DNA of 64,000 nucleotides from Perca fluviatilis (GCF_010015445.1 NC_053122.1:37635013-37699012); one strand, 5' to 3'; shown: positions 25,793-37,917, counted from the stretch's first letter. Made by a program: numbers and translations. Notes: generated from the letters alone by a model not told the origin.

Positions 25793-28354
25793 AAGGTGCA
25801 TGTGCTGTGATTGATCTGCACATTTTTTTGCAGGTTTACACTTTTTGAATGAGACTCTACACTGGATTCAAAACTAATTTATGAAAAATGAAGAGCCAAA
25901 GCTGCCCGTTTCAATTGCAGCAGCGAACAAAGGTACGGAACTGCAACAGGAAATAAACAGTAAGTGAATATGGAGTGAGTTTAGTAAACAGAAGATGGAC
26001 TAAAGGGGCACGTTCATCCTATTGTTCCACAATGTCTACATCCATCTAAGAGTGGCCACGCAAACAGACACATGTCATTGGTATGGTGGAAACAGAAGGA
26101 AATAAATTCCAATAAATTTGAGTTGTAGCTAATTGTTAGAAAAAAATGATTTGAAGAGCCACACAGATCCTCTGCTTTACCTGATGCAACAGAGACACAC
26201 ATGCACCCACATGAAAGGCATCCAAGTGCAGCCCATCAAAGAAACCCCCATGGAAAACTCAAAGGGTGCCGCACAGTTTTTGGCAGATACCAGACACCGT
26301 TCTCCACGGTTCAAATCCCTCGGGGGGGGGGGGGTTGCTGTCTAGGGGAACGCTGTCAAAATCCCTGGATGGGAACTCTTTTTGAAAGGATGGAGGGGAA
26401 GAGATGAGGTTGAGGGTGGCAGAGAAAAGAATGAAGAACAACGACAGTAAAGGAAGGAAGGATGAGGAGAGCGGGAGGATGGTGAAGGCAGAGGGGAGGG
26501 GGAACAATTGAGGTGAGTCAAAGGAAGAAGTGATAAAAGGTGTGAAGAGAGAGAAAATAAACTGAAAAAACACCTCTGTTGCACACACATATTGAACTTA
26601 GCTATATGATCGGTTTATTTTACACAGCAATTTGGAAGATCTGAAGGGGACATTTTTGGCAAGTAAAGACTGTTATGTTTTTCAGATTTTCTTGACCTTA
26701 TGCTGAGCTTAGGCAGAAAATATTGAAAATATGTGGATAGCAAATCATTTGTGGATAATGCTTGTTATTTTTCATCATGTGATCCCCTAATTACAGGTGG
26801 AGATGTCCCTATTTTATCTGTGTAGTATACATAAGCTGTTTTTTGTTCACATGGATGGTTGCCTATAATGCAGAGTTTGGAAGTGTGCCATGTCCAGGAA
26901 ATCCCTAAATATTAAATGTTTGCTATACAATGCTTATATACAAGTTTCTGGAAATCTGCTGGAGAGATGAGTATATAATACATTTGCTTAGTGTGCTGAT
27001 GAAATGTGAGTTAGCCTGGAACCTCTCAGTTCATTTTCCATTTGCAAGGGGCGCTATCAATGGCCGTAGACCAAAACAGGACGTATCTGTCAGAGCAAAT
27101 AAAAGAAGAACTGGCAGACTTGGGCTGAGATCGGGTGATCATCTATCTATAAATTGCAGGAACGTCTGTCTGTCAGTGTATGTGTGGGCATTATGCACAT
27201 ATCTCTCGAACTGTTAGTCCGATGGATTTCAAACTTGACATGTGTCTTGCTACGGGCATGAGTAAGTGCAGTGTCAAGTTTGACGTCGTTTGGATTAGAA
27301 ATGCAAAGGATATTGTTAAATATATATCGGTAAAAGAAGCACACATTGGCTTTTGCCGCTCTAGTCGCTGGCCACTCCCCCTCTCACCCTGCACACTGAG
27401 TGAGCACAGCGCAGGACCAGAGACAGAGAGGGTCAAAGAAAGCACCGGAGCTTTAGCCGCACAAAAATGACAATTCCCGAATTTAAGGACGTTTCAGAAT
27501 CCCACACATGGGCTTCCAAAGTTAGCTACATGATTGCTGGATATACCAAACTTACTTTTCTTCACTGTCCTGGAGCACGAGCGGATAATGTTAACTGAAA
27601 GGAACATCGCGACTGTTGTGTGGAATAAGGTTGGCGAAAAAAAGGCACAGCGCTTTTCATTGTCTATTTTTTCGCTAAGAGGAAACGCAACAAAAACCCA
27701 TTTGCCAACACTTAATATTAACAAAAGCCAGACACTATATAGTATTAAGTATTAGTATTATTGCTGTGAGCTGTAGCCTACATTCACCACTTCTAACCAG
27801 AGGCAGAATATAAAGTAATCTCAGAGATTATTCCTTCACAGCGCTGTGCAATGAGAGAAAATCTCCAAAATACCCCGCGAATCAAATCCCCTACTTCACT
27901 GTTAACTGTCAAAGCACTAAACCTGTATGGAAATGAACACCTCTGCTGAAATGTTAAATTCATTAACGATCATACGACACAACGCTGTCTCTCTCTCTCT
28001 GACACACACACACACACACACACACACAGTCTGGTTCTGGTGGTGATTAACGCAGATATGTGCTGATTAGCTCCCCTAACAGGCTGGGTGGGTAGCACAC
28101 TGCCATGAGTCCATGAGGCTAATATCTGATTACTCCACATTTTAATTCTGATATTTGGTGATTACATTCTGAATCTGCCCCGTTCTCTGTCAGTTAAATA
28201 CAGTAGGACAATGTCTTCCTCTGATGTAGAAGTAGCCTACACTGTAAGTCAGTAGTAGGCTATAGAGTGGAGTTGCATATTAAGTGGTTTGAGGTCCTTC
28301 TGCAAGTAATTTTGGGGTACAATTTGGTTTTGATGAATTCTACAAGCAGCAATT
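25793..28354. other. Intronic stretch: B-box-like word, G run, purine-rich block
   Basis: Contains a run of 12 G (about 26322-26333), a strongly purine-biased block at 26383-26575, and a moderately CpG-containing part at 27330-27700 with no known domain in any frame. A (CA)n stretch lies at 28003-28028. No gene recognised. Confidence 0.4.
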
Positions 28355-28820
28355 AGCCTGACAAGCCAGCCCCACATCAAGATGTTGGGTCTGGGAACTC
28401 ACCATTGACAGGGCTCAATCCGAGGGGCGGGATAAACGGTTGTCTTTCTAATTCTCTCTGCACGCAATAGGATAGCGCTACAACAAGGCAGAGCAACGAA
28501 GAAGGTAGCGGAGCTAGTTGATAGATTAAACTTTTGCCGTATCCGGTCTGCAAAACTCAGAACACATCTTCCTTTTTTAAGAATGACTTCAGTGCCGTTC
28601 TTTGTTCTTTTCTCAAAGAAAAGCTGAACTCCAAATCTTCCAGAAGACCGCTGTTCCCAGCAGCAGCAGCAGCAGCCATAAGCCCACCCACCGACTCTGT
28701 ACACGATATGATTGGCCTGACCAAAATTTAGTTTTTCCAGCTCGCAAGCCAATGGAGAGTGCCTAGACTGAGCCTGGCTGCAAAATAAATTTGCTGCCAC
28801 TGGATTTCTAGACTAAGCAG
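28355..28820. repeat. Unclassified interspersed repeat (AGCCTGACAAGCCAG family)
   Basis: Starts near AGCCTGACAAGCCAG and ends near GGATTTCTAGACTAAG. It contains GGGAACTCACCATTGACAGG and GCCAATGGAGAGTGCC, words I know from a common fish repeat. A (CAG)5-6 run sits at about 28658-28675. The minus-strand frame over it (28399-28800) has no known domain. Confidence 0.55.
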
Positions 28821-30000
28821 CAATACCACAGGCCAAGCAAAACCCTGCTCCACTCATTTACTCAGGGGTTTTTATTTAATTCATCACCGGTCTATATCTA
28901 AAGTACACTACATAGACTTTGTGGACACATGACCATCATCAAATGTTGCAACTGAGTCAGAATGTGTTTCTAATGTATTTTCAGTGAAGAGTCACGTGAC
29001 TTTTTTCTCTATTTGTGAGTGAATTATCCAAGATGCACTTTGCTTCAAAAGTTTGAAAAGGGCCTAACAGCAGGTGCTGAATTATTCAGATGGTGGACAT
29101 TGGCTTTCTGGGATGAAAAGAGCTGGAGAGAAAGTGTGTCTTTCGCATTCTGAACATATAATTCTGATCATTTTTGATTAAAGTAGGAGCTGGAGGGAGG
29201 TTATGGGCAATACTAGCAAGTCAAGGGATGGATGAAAGGAGGACTGAAGGATAGGAGGGAAATATTTATAGATTAGGGCAGACGGTACGGAGGAGAGAAG
29301 CGATAAGACGAAGTGAAAGCACAAAAGGCCGAGGAAAAGCCTCCACAAAGATCAGAGTGGATGGAGGATGTTGGGGAGGTGGTGCAGGGACGGTGGGTGG
29401 GGATGTGGGAGGCACAGATGCAGACTGTGCCACGCTAAAGTGTGATTTATGGTTCTGCGGAGGCTCCACGCAGAGCTTTCTCCGTAGCCTATGTAAGTGG
29501 CCTGATGTTTATACTGGTGTGTTGGTGTGTGCGTTGATTACTTTAAGAGAATAGCAGGGCCAGCGTGTGTGTGTGGGGAGTGTGTGGTAGAGCGAGTGAG
29601 AGAGTGACGGTGATTATCTTCAGAACAAGTAGTGATTCTAGAGTCCTAGTGAGAGAGAGAACCAAAGTGTCTCCCCTGTTCTTTCTGACCACGGTGGGAG
29701 ATCTGGAGCAGGAGAAGTTAACCCTCCCCTTGATCTCATGTTGTTGACGGAGAAGGAGAACCAGGAAATGAGTCGGGGGAAATGCAACGCTACCACGCCA
29801 CGGCCCAGCGACGTGTACGTGTAGTAAAATTGTTTGAGAAGTGGACGTCAGGCTACGGCGTAGGGTCGGTACCTCCACGTTCCTACGTACGTAGCCACGG
29901 CGTAGATTTAAGGCAGAAGTATAAGACCGCTACATTTGAAAATCTTTTTCCTACCACTAAAACCTTTTCAGCCAGCAAGGTGCGGACGTATAGTCTATCT
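28821..30000. other. Intronic sequence, no element recognised
   Basis: Purine-rich at about 29200-29400; a CpG-containing patch at 29780-29930 with TACGT and GGCGTAG words. No gene-like frame. Confidence 0.4.
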
Positions 30001-30476
30001 CAGTGGTTCCCAACCTGGGGTCCGGGCACCCCTCAGGGGGGCAACAAAGATCACAGGGGGTGCGCAAGTCTTAGGTCTTAGGTTGAGGTAAAAAAAAAAA
30101 ATATTTGCACACAAATTATGATAATACACCAGAATATATAATGTGTTCAACAGTCTGTATAAAAACTATATATTTTTGTTCTCACTTAAAATTGTAGGCA
30201 GGCTACTTAGTAGGCCAAACTTCCAGGACCTCTTAACCTGGGACCCTTGCTGTCATCAGGTCAGCTGCTAGCTGCTATCATCCTCGTTTTCCATCACTAT
30301 TTTATGAATGAAACATGGCGGAGAAACGTCAAAGTGCTGATAACTCCTCTGTATCGAAAAAGAAAGTAAGGCTCTATCTCGAGAGTTACCTGAACTTCGG
30401 TTTGGGGGGGGGGGGGTTAAGCTTTTCTTAGACATGAGTAGGGGGGGCACCAAGGAAAAAAGGTTGGGAACCACTG
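30001..30476 (+). mobile_element. hAT element remnant with the N-terminus of a BED-finger transposase
   Basis: A 476-bp element with perfect 16-bp ends CAGTGGTTCCCAACCT / AGGTTGGGAACCACTG and a perfect 8-bp target duplication GTCTATCT (29993-30000 and 30477-30484). Inside, an ATG at 30315 opens MAEKRQSADNSS, VSKKKVRLYLESYLNFG, which I recognise as the conserved start of ZBED5/FAM200-like hAT transposases. The frame runs into a run of about 13 G (30403-30416) near the right end, so the BED finger and catalytic domain are lacking. It is a deletion derivative mobilised in trans. The BED-family assignment is from memory. Confidence 0.88.
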
Positions 30477-30754
30477 GTCTATCTCATGGTGCTGTGGAGA
30501 AGACTGAGCCAGTTCCAGGGCGATGAAGGAATTCAATAAGGGAGAAGGCAGACAAGGGTGCAGGCTACGTTCTGGCATGAAGTGAATGAATCCCTGGAGG
30601 TCCTGCATTCAGCTGCTGACACAGGCTGGCTTTATAACGAGCCAGGGGGCCATAAATAAGGCATTATGGCTATGGGGGGGATGTGCTGGGTTTAAGTGTG
30701 CCACTTTAAAAGGCCCTTTCGCCATTAGTTGTGTGTTCAATCTGTTTGAAGTGA

Positions 30755-30905
30755 TAGACCGGTGTGTGTGTGTGTGTGTGTGTGGACCACACACACTACC
30801 TAAGTACACAGACAGTCTGTTGAAAGAGTTGACAGGGTGACTACACTTAGGCTGTGTATGTTTATATATTTACAGTATGTGCATATGTGATGCTCTTTAT
30901 TTCTT
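30755..30905. repeat. (TG)n microsatellite plus linked repeat, copy 2
   Basis: A TG run (about 30761-30784) followed by ACACAGACAGTCTGTTGAAAG, GTTGACAGGGTGACTACACT and GGCTGTGTATGTTTATAT, matching the flank at 24580-24690 with few differences. Confidence 0.85.
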
Positions 30906-30985
30906 CCCTGCAATGTGCATGTAGTCGTCCTAACATTTTCTTAAGATATTCTGATTTTCAAACAAGAAGGAATCGATGATCGATA

Positions 30986-30986
30986 T

Positions 30987-31038
<52 letters not shown>
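30986..31038. repeat. (TG)n microsatellite
   Basis: About 50 bp of uninterrupted TG dinucleotides. Confidence 0.97.
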
Positions 31039-31040
<2 letters not shown>

Positions 31041-33070
31041 CGCTGTATTTCAAGTGGCCGGGCGAGACATAAGTCAGGGGAGCCCTGAGGGATCTGCCCA
31101 TCTCAAGACCATGATTCCCTTCTTCCCCGTCTGCTGTGCTGTTAATCGTGTTGGAAGAGCTGGAGTATAATGGCAGCCATCTCATCAGGGAACTAAGCTC
31201 TTCGATCACTTGCAATATCTTTTTACATTGTGTTGTGAAGGCTTGGGATGTTAGGCACTTTATCTTTCATTTATTTGTCTTCTACATTTTCACATCTGCT
31301 AGAGTTCCACAAATTAGACTGGAGATGTAATGTATTCTCCATTCCCCTCTCTGCCATCAGCTCCTGCCTCCCTCCCTTTGTCTCTCAGGGACATGTCTAT
31401 CGCTAGTGCACATGACAGGATAGAAACTCAATCTGTTGTAGGTTTATTTGCACTTTTTTTTTTTATTGGTTATAGCATATATGGTACATTTTCTAATTTT
31501 ATGTTAAGTAATATAAAATACATTTCATATTTTTACTGTGTTCCTCTGATTTTATGTGTTGGCATAAACGTTAATATAATTAAATAATTTTTTTATATAT
31601 ACACCACATATTTGCATTTTAATATTCCTATTTGTGTGTGTTGAGAAGCTGAAGTAGTACTGTAGTTGCAGTTTGTATGGCACTTACAGCTAAAAGTGGA
31701 GTTTCTAATAAAGTCGACTTCTCCAGGAAATAACTTTACTCAGCTTAATATTAAGCCCGAGACACATCCATATAGTAATTTATACTGACTGTACTGCGTA
31801 CAGGTTTTCTTTCTACATTTGGAAGGTGAACAGGTACACTGGAGCATGGTAGTTAGTGCCTTGCTGAAAGGCAACTGGGTGTGTTTTTTTTTTGTTCAGA
31901 TAGGGAGGGTGTTTCTAAGTAGTTACCCCAGGAAAACAATTAAACTGAGAACATAAAAAATAATTTTTTTCCACAATGTACAAACTTACATGCATACTGT
32001 TAGATTGCACTTTACTTTCATATGGAAATCCAATCAAATACTGTTTGGTATTTGTCATTTCCATGAAGCGCATGGTAATACTAAGCTGACAGCGGATCAA
32101 AGTATTTGCAAATACAGGGTTTGTTTACACCTTTTTCAGAGCAGATGGCTGGAGTCAGGCACACAGGACAAGGCAAGGAGTGTCATTGATTACTAAGTAT
32201 TGGTCAATTTAAAACACTTTTCTGTGATTATGTCACAAAAGATGTCCTGATTTATCTGCATTGTCTTGAAGTGCTACACTCCACCAACCTGGTACTCCCG
32301 AGGGAAACAAACCACATGGAAGTATTTGCAAAATAGACCTTATGATCCAGATCTGGTCTGCAGGAAGAGAACTGATTGTCCTGTAATACACTAAAGAATA
32401 AACTATCTATAAACATATAAATACCACTTGTCATACCTTCTTCTGTGAGTGTGCGGTCGCTGGGTTTTCGAGGTCCACGGAGCGTGAAAATCCACAAAAT
32501 TTGACAGGATACAAGGGTTAGTTCATTCCAACACGTGTTCTTTAAAAGCAGAGACTGACACAAATGCCCCCCTTAAAATAACTCCGGGAACATGACAGGG
32601 ATAATAGAATTTATGTCTCTGGATTAGTGTTAGTGATGGAGCATTTACAGACACAGCTAGTGTTTTTGGAGGGATTAGCACACAAAATCTGGATGAAATA
32701 TATATGGCATTAAATGTTAATATACGGAAATACCTGCTAAAAATGCATAAGCTTCCTTTTGTTGAGGGTTACTTGTCACCTAATGCTATGCTATTGGAAG
32801 TAAGAGACCTATGATTGGGCATGCAAGTGAGCAAGAGGGCAAATGTGTCTCAGTAGGTACAAAAGCCGGGAAACGCATTGTGGTTTAAAATATGGAAATC
32901 CCAGCAGGAGTTCATTTGTCAGTTCATTTTCAGCATTTTTAGCTTTTGGCTTTTTAGTCTTTTCTTCATGTGGGAGATGCTGACAATAAAAATTTTTAAT
33001 GGGGAATTCTGAATAATAAAACAAATCACTGCCATTTCAGAAAATACAGATCTAGGCCATAATGACTTAA
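31039..33070. other. Intronic sequence, nothing recognised
   Basis: AT-rich at 31440-31620; no transposon ends or coding frames identified. Confidence 0.4.
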
Positions 33071-33420
33071 AAGGTGCAGTAGGTAAGACTAAAACTACCT
33101 TTCTGTCATACTTGCTGAAACTGCCCCTATGTTCCAGTAGAACTACATGAAGCAGGTCATTATAATAAATCCAGCTCCTCTGGCTCCACCTACAGCCTGG
33201 AGTGGGATTTGCAAAAATCCACCTCTCCCTGTTCAGATGCACCAATCATGGTCTGGGGGGGGCGGGTGGGGGTGTCTAACTGCGTGTCAATCACTGCTTA
33301 TGCACACGCATTCATTCTCCCTTGTGGGGGGAGGGGGCTTAGGAGACCGTTTTGGGCTTTAGCAGAAAGGGGGGAGGGACTGAGAAGTTGTCGATGTTCA
33401 AATGTTTTGGATAAGTCCTG
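33071..33420. mobile_element. Miniature element fragment (AAAGGTGCAGTAGGTAAGAC family)
   Basis: The left end AAAGGTGCAGTAGGTAAGAC and the inner words CTGTCATACTTGCTGAAACT and AGTAGAACTACATGAAGCAG are those of a very common fish miniature element. The matching right end is not seen, so this copy is truncated or eroded near 33420. Confidence 0.7.
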
Positions 33421-33523
33421 GATCTTCCCATATTTCCCTGACAATGACACACTATTCCTGAGGCTGAAGACTGATTATAGAGGACAGAATGAAAAGTCTG
33501 GAAACTCTTGATTTCCTCTAACA

Positions 33524-33876
33524 CACACGTGTCAAACTTATGGCCCTCGGGCCAAATCCAGCACCTCGCAGATTTTGATACGGCCCCGCATATCAATTTT
33601 GGTTCACAAATGTTCTTGGCCCACAAAGTTTTGATCGTTTTTTCAAAAAAAAAAAAAAATTCTGATGTTTTTGTTGCTTTTTTTTACCCTTTTGGCGCTT
33701 TTTTCTCTGATGGGTAAGTTTATTTTTATTTTTACTTACCTTAGGTCTTTGTGTCGACCAAACTAAGTCAGATGATTATATGAGACGTGCATGTCAATAA
33801 AATATACATGTCTGGCTCTTGATGTGATTCTCCTTTTCCAGCGTGGCCCTTAGTGAAATTGAGTTTGACACCCCTG
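33524..33876. mobile_element. hAT-type miniature element (CAGGGGTGTCAAACT family)
   Basis: The right end AGTTTGACACCCCTG mirrors the left CACACGTGTCAAACT with three changes. Both arms carry GGCCCTCGGGCC / GTGGCCC-type words. Flanks CTCTAACA and CTCTTATG are only a partial (5/8) duplication, so age or boundary error is likely. Confidence 0.75.
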
Positions 33877-33919
33877 CTCTTATGGCACAACTGTCGAGTC
33901 AAACGGCGATGAAAAAAGC

Positions 33920-33923
<4 letters not shown>

Positions 33924-33979
<56 letters not shown>
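33924..33979. repeat. (GA)n microsatellite
   Basis: 56 bp of perfect GA dinucleotides: all purine on the plus strand, hence all pyrimidine (CT)n in the sense of pard3 transcription. Confidence 0.98.
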
Positions 33980-33982
<3 letters not shown>

Positions 33983-34269
33983 TTTCTGTGCGTGTGGTTG
34001 TCATCACTGCTTCCTGAATACAGCTACGGAAATCAGACCCACAGGGAGGGGAAGGTCAGGGCAGCCCTCCCCAACCTAGGTGCACTGAGAAGGGGCTTGG
34101 CTGCCACCGGAGCGCCCCTCGTGGGACAGATCGTTTACCCCACATTCTCTCTCGTCCGCACATGCATACGCTTACATGGAGAGAAACACACAGGCTGGCA
34201 GATCTGCTCTTACCCTCATCTCTTCTCTGTCAAACACAAACATATAGATACAAAGAAGAAACAACTTTG

Positions 34270-34381
34270 ATATTTGATTAACTGTTGAATTCTTTTCTTG
34301 AGAAAAAAAATCCAAACATTCAGCAGTTCAAGCTTCTCAAAAGTGAGGATTGCTGCTTTACTAATTTTTTTTTTAAATAAT
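34270..34381. mobile_element. Fragment of the TAGAGCTGCAAC-type element
   Basis: Shares CAGTTCAAGCTTCTCAAAAGTGAGGATTGCTGC-like order with 23925-23955 of the copy at 23797. It is cut off on the right exactly where a CAGTGGTGGAATG end begins. Confidence 0.55.
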
Positions 34382-34580
34382 CAGTGGTGGAATGTAACTA
34401 AATACATTTACTCCAGTACCGTACTTAAGTCCAAATGTTGAGGTAATTGTACTTTACTGGGTCTACTCCGCTACATTTCAGAGAGAAATATTGTACTTTT
34501 TACTCCACTACATTCATCTGTTACAGCTTTAGTTACTAGTTACTTTACAAATTAGGATTTCTGCACAGATGTCCAATAAC
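34382..34580. mobile_element. Truncated CAGTGGTGGAA-type miniature element
   Basis: Begins with the terminus CAGTGGTGGAATGTAACTAA and runs through GAGAAATATTGTACTTTTTA and TTACAGCTTTAGTTACTAGT. The rest of the element and its second terminus are missing. Confidence 0.85.
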
Positions 34581-34649
34581 ATTAGCTGCAACCTTCTCTG
34601 TGTCCTACTGACATGACTCCGGACCTCTCGTTAAAAAGGAATTGTGGAT

Positions 34650-34702
34650 GAAGAAAAAAAAAAAAAAAAAAAAAAACAAAAATAAAAAAAAAAAAAAAAA
34701 AG
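34650..34702. repeat. Poly-A-rich tract
   Basis: Two A runs broken by CAAAAAT. No adjacent retrotransposon body was recognised. Confidence 0.9.
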
Positions 34703-34811
34703 TAAGACAGAGAAAAGAAAAGCTGCGTCTTGACGCAGCGATCTCCTGTCATTAGGAGGCGCCCTCAGACAGCCTCGCGGCGACACTGAGCGATGAACAG
34801 CGGACAGCAAA

Positions 34812-35291
34812 ACCGCCAATCGATACAAATCTCCATAACGCGCTCTCCGAACACGCTGTCAATAAAGCCTCAGACCGCCGCGCCGCTTCATAATCTCACC
34901 CAATCACGGCGCGCCGCTGAGGTCACACTGATATATGCTCTACATTGAGAAATACCGTAAGAAATCATAAAGACTTCTTCAACTGCAGATGAGGGGGTCC
35001 TCGCTGTGATTGGGTGAATTGATTGGCTGGTTAGCGGAGTGAGTAAGAGAGCGAGTGTGCTCCAGTGTTGCCGTTACATTAATCAAGTGTTAAAAGGACA
35101 TTCAGGGGGACTCCGGCGCATATTGATTAGTCATTATTTGTACTAACCGGCCGAGGGGAAGACGGGGAGGGGGAGTAGCTGACGTGCTGGCAATCTATTA
35201 CGTGAAAGTGGGAGGGGTTGGTGGCGAGGATCAATAGGTCTCACACAGGCCGGGGCGATTCCAGGATTTTTTAAGTGCGGTTGCAACCAAT
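34812..35291. promoter_or_regulatory. CpG- and CCAAT-rich intronic segment, possible enhancer or alternative promoter
   Basis: CpG density is clearly above that of the neighbours (GACCGCCGCGCCGCTTC near 34872, CACGGCGCGCCGC near 34905). There are five CCAAT/ATTGG motifs (34816-34820, 34900-34904, 35009-35013, 35022-35026, 35287-35291) and an AGGTCA half site near 34920. No transposon signature. The regulatory role is inference; no TATA box or initiator stands out. Confidence 0.35.
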
Positions 35292-36448
35292 AATCAATCG
35301 GGGCGGCATTTTATCAGAATACAGCATAGAAAATCTGCTTAGAAATATAGGAAATATTGAATAGGACAGAACAACATAATGTTATTCTGCTAAAACATCA
35401 CGTTCATTATAACTTTCACTTGTTTTCATTTTAAACAAATGGTATGTCCGAATACAATACACATTTCTATACTATAGGCTCAGTCTGCCACTTGTTTTTT
35501 TTTTTTTTTTTAAACAATTCCAGTGCTGGTTCCATGGTATTAGAATTTTGTCATGGAAACATGAATTGGTCACGTGACAAGGGCTGGGGGGGATTGGGGA
35601 GGTTTTTCCTGATTTAGAATGGGTCTTGGGGGGGGGGGAGACGCCTGAAGAGGAGAAACTATGCCGTTATTCAGAGGCAGAAAAGTTTTAAAAGTAGAAA
35701 CTATCCTTTTCCATCTTGTTAATCATCTAGAAAAGCTGAGATAGAGAGAGACAGAGAGAGAGAGACAGAGAGAGAGAGACACACACTGAAAGAATGGAAA
35801 ACCCCATGTAGAAAAATACAAAGAAAAGGAATTTATATAAAGAAGAAGAGAATGACATGGCTCATCCACAGAGACTGGAAAAGTTTTCCTCCTTTTTCAG
35901 TTTTCCTCCAACAAGCTGGAAGTCTGTCAACACTTCATCGCTGCTTCCCTCTCCGCCTCTAAACTATCGCTCTCTTCCTCCCTTAATGTCTCTGGAGGCC
36001 GTTTGGAATAAAAAAAAAAAAAAAATAGCAATGACACAAGCTCTCTTCCATCTCTCCTCCCTCACATCCCCCTCACACCCCCCCTCTTCCTCCCCCTCGG
36101 CCCGTGAGAACTACACGCTGGCAGTTCTGACACTGGTGGTCGGTCGGGTTCACAGTCTGCTTCTTCTCCAAACTCCTGAAGTGGACAGGACTTCATATTC
36201 CTATGGAATAGGATATGTGGAGAAAGAGGGCAGGGCCGGTGGCCTGACGTCTTGAAAACATCATGTAATGAGGGCTAATTGAGATCCCTTTAATCTAGAC
36301 TGTTTCCTCCGTGTGTGTGTGTTTGTGTGTGTGTGAGATTTAAGAGCCCAATTACTCATCAAAGAGATGGCATGAGCCCCCCGTCGTCACGCAGTCATTA
36401 AAAGACGACAGGAATCCACCGGACTCAAAAAGATGTTTTGGGCTACCT

Positions 36449-36484
<36 letters not shown>

Positions 36485-37219
36485 ACAATATCAAGAATAT
36501 ACATGAAAGCAATAAACCAACTGAAAACAACCCTGTATACCAACCACCCTGAACATTGAGTTCCAACAGCAGGTTCCCGTTTTGGATCTGGTTCCAGATT
36601 CATAAAAATACCCTGAACTGTTAAACTATGATTGGCCGGCTACATTGCACGGCGTAACATATGCGGAGCGGACGTTCCAACGCTACGCTTTCACTTTAAT
36701 CGATGGCGACCCCGGGCAGAGAGCAGCGCGTAGAGGTGTGAATGCTCCGCGGAGATCTACTCTACAAGCGTAAGAATAGGACAGTCTTCTATTTATATTT
36801 TTTAAGTGAGGCGTGTGCGGCCCTTTTTTACAAAGAAATGGATAATAAAGTGTCTATATTTCTTTTAAATGAAACTACCGATATACAGGAAATTACTTAT
36901 AGACTGTCAGTGAGCGTGTTGGCGTTTTTTATTTCTTGTTTCCCTCACCTGTGTCCTCTGATAACAGCTGACAGGAGATTGACGTTTTCACAGCTCTGTG
37001 CCGGCTCCAAAAAAAAATGAAGAAACAACAAGAATCCCAGAGGAAAAGCTCTCTGTCTCGCCTGTGACTCACACAGTCCTACGCCGTGTGTGCGCTGCAG
37101 GTGGAGCTGGTTAAAAGGTACGTTCAGCGGCACATACCATACGCTATGCTAACGGGCCGCATACATTACACGTGCAGTGTAGCAAAAGCATGAGGCAACA
37201 GAGCGGTGAGTCTTTTCTT
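35292..37219. other. Intronic sequence with simple repeats
   Basis: Holds GAGA-type repeats at 35740-35780, poly-A near 36010, (TC)n at 36450-36479, and CpG-containing patches at 36650-36760 and 37070-37180. No gene recognised. Confidence 0.4.
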
Positions 37220-37495
37220 TTCATGCCACTTTCTACTTCTACTCCGCTATATTTCAGAGAGAAATATTGTACTTTTTACTCCGCTACATTCATCTGTTAC
37301 AGCTTTAGTTACTAGTTACTTTACACAATAAAAGATTCCTGCACACAAAACACATGTTTGTTTGATAAACTAGCCAACAATATAACGGCTACAAGTCCAG
37401 CTGAGATGATGAGACCATTAAACACACAACTGGTTGGATCCTTTACTCTTTCTACAATGGGAGATTACAGATTAATGGGAGATACAGATTAAACA
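37220..37495. mobile_element. CAGTGGTGGAA-type miniature element fragment
   Basis: Matches the interior of the 21639-22173 element in reverse orientation (GCCACTTTCTACTTCT, GAGAAATATTGTACTTTTTA, CACAACTGGTTGGATCCTTT). Neither terminus is preserved. Confidence 0.8.
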
Positions 37496-37504
37496 CTGGA
37501 TGCC

Positions 37505-37917
37505 GTTTTTTGGCAGTTTGCAGATGATCTGTGTCAGTGTTTTATTTGCCTGATAACTGATAAAGTTGATGAATTAAAAAGTGTTCTACTTTGGCTCGGC
37601 TACAGCTCTGTGTCTGTCCCTCTGCTTCAGTTTCACTCACCACTGAGTCTGACTTAATGAGTGTTGTGGGGGGCCACAACACTATGTGACTGTTACTGGG
37701 AATTATGTTGAAAGTTTTTCATTCATTAAATAATTGCTTAAAACATTTAAACACAGTTTTGTGTTGGAGTTTATAACATTACAAAATCTTAATTTTGACT
37801 TAAAGATTTTCATTTTCACTGTAAATCCATATCTGTTCCAAATATGGGTTATCAGTTTCATAAACTACTAATAATCGGTATCGGCCTTAAAAAACAAACC
37901 GTACCGGTCGATCCCTA
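37505..37917 (-). mobile_element. TAGGGATCGAC-type hAT miniature element, truncated
   Basis: The right end CCGGTCGATCCCTA and words such as GGCCGATACCGATTATTAG (on the minus strand) match the copy at 56974-57384. The opposite terminus is missing near 37505, where another element fragment begins. Confidence 0.8.

Noticed and set aside
26301..26320. tRNA B-box-like word GGTTCAAATCC, possible tRNA or SINE
   Set aside because: No A box or cloverleaf at proper distance and no SINE body.
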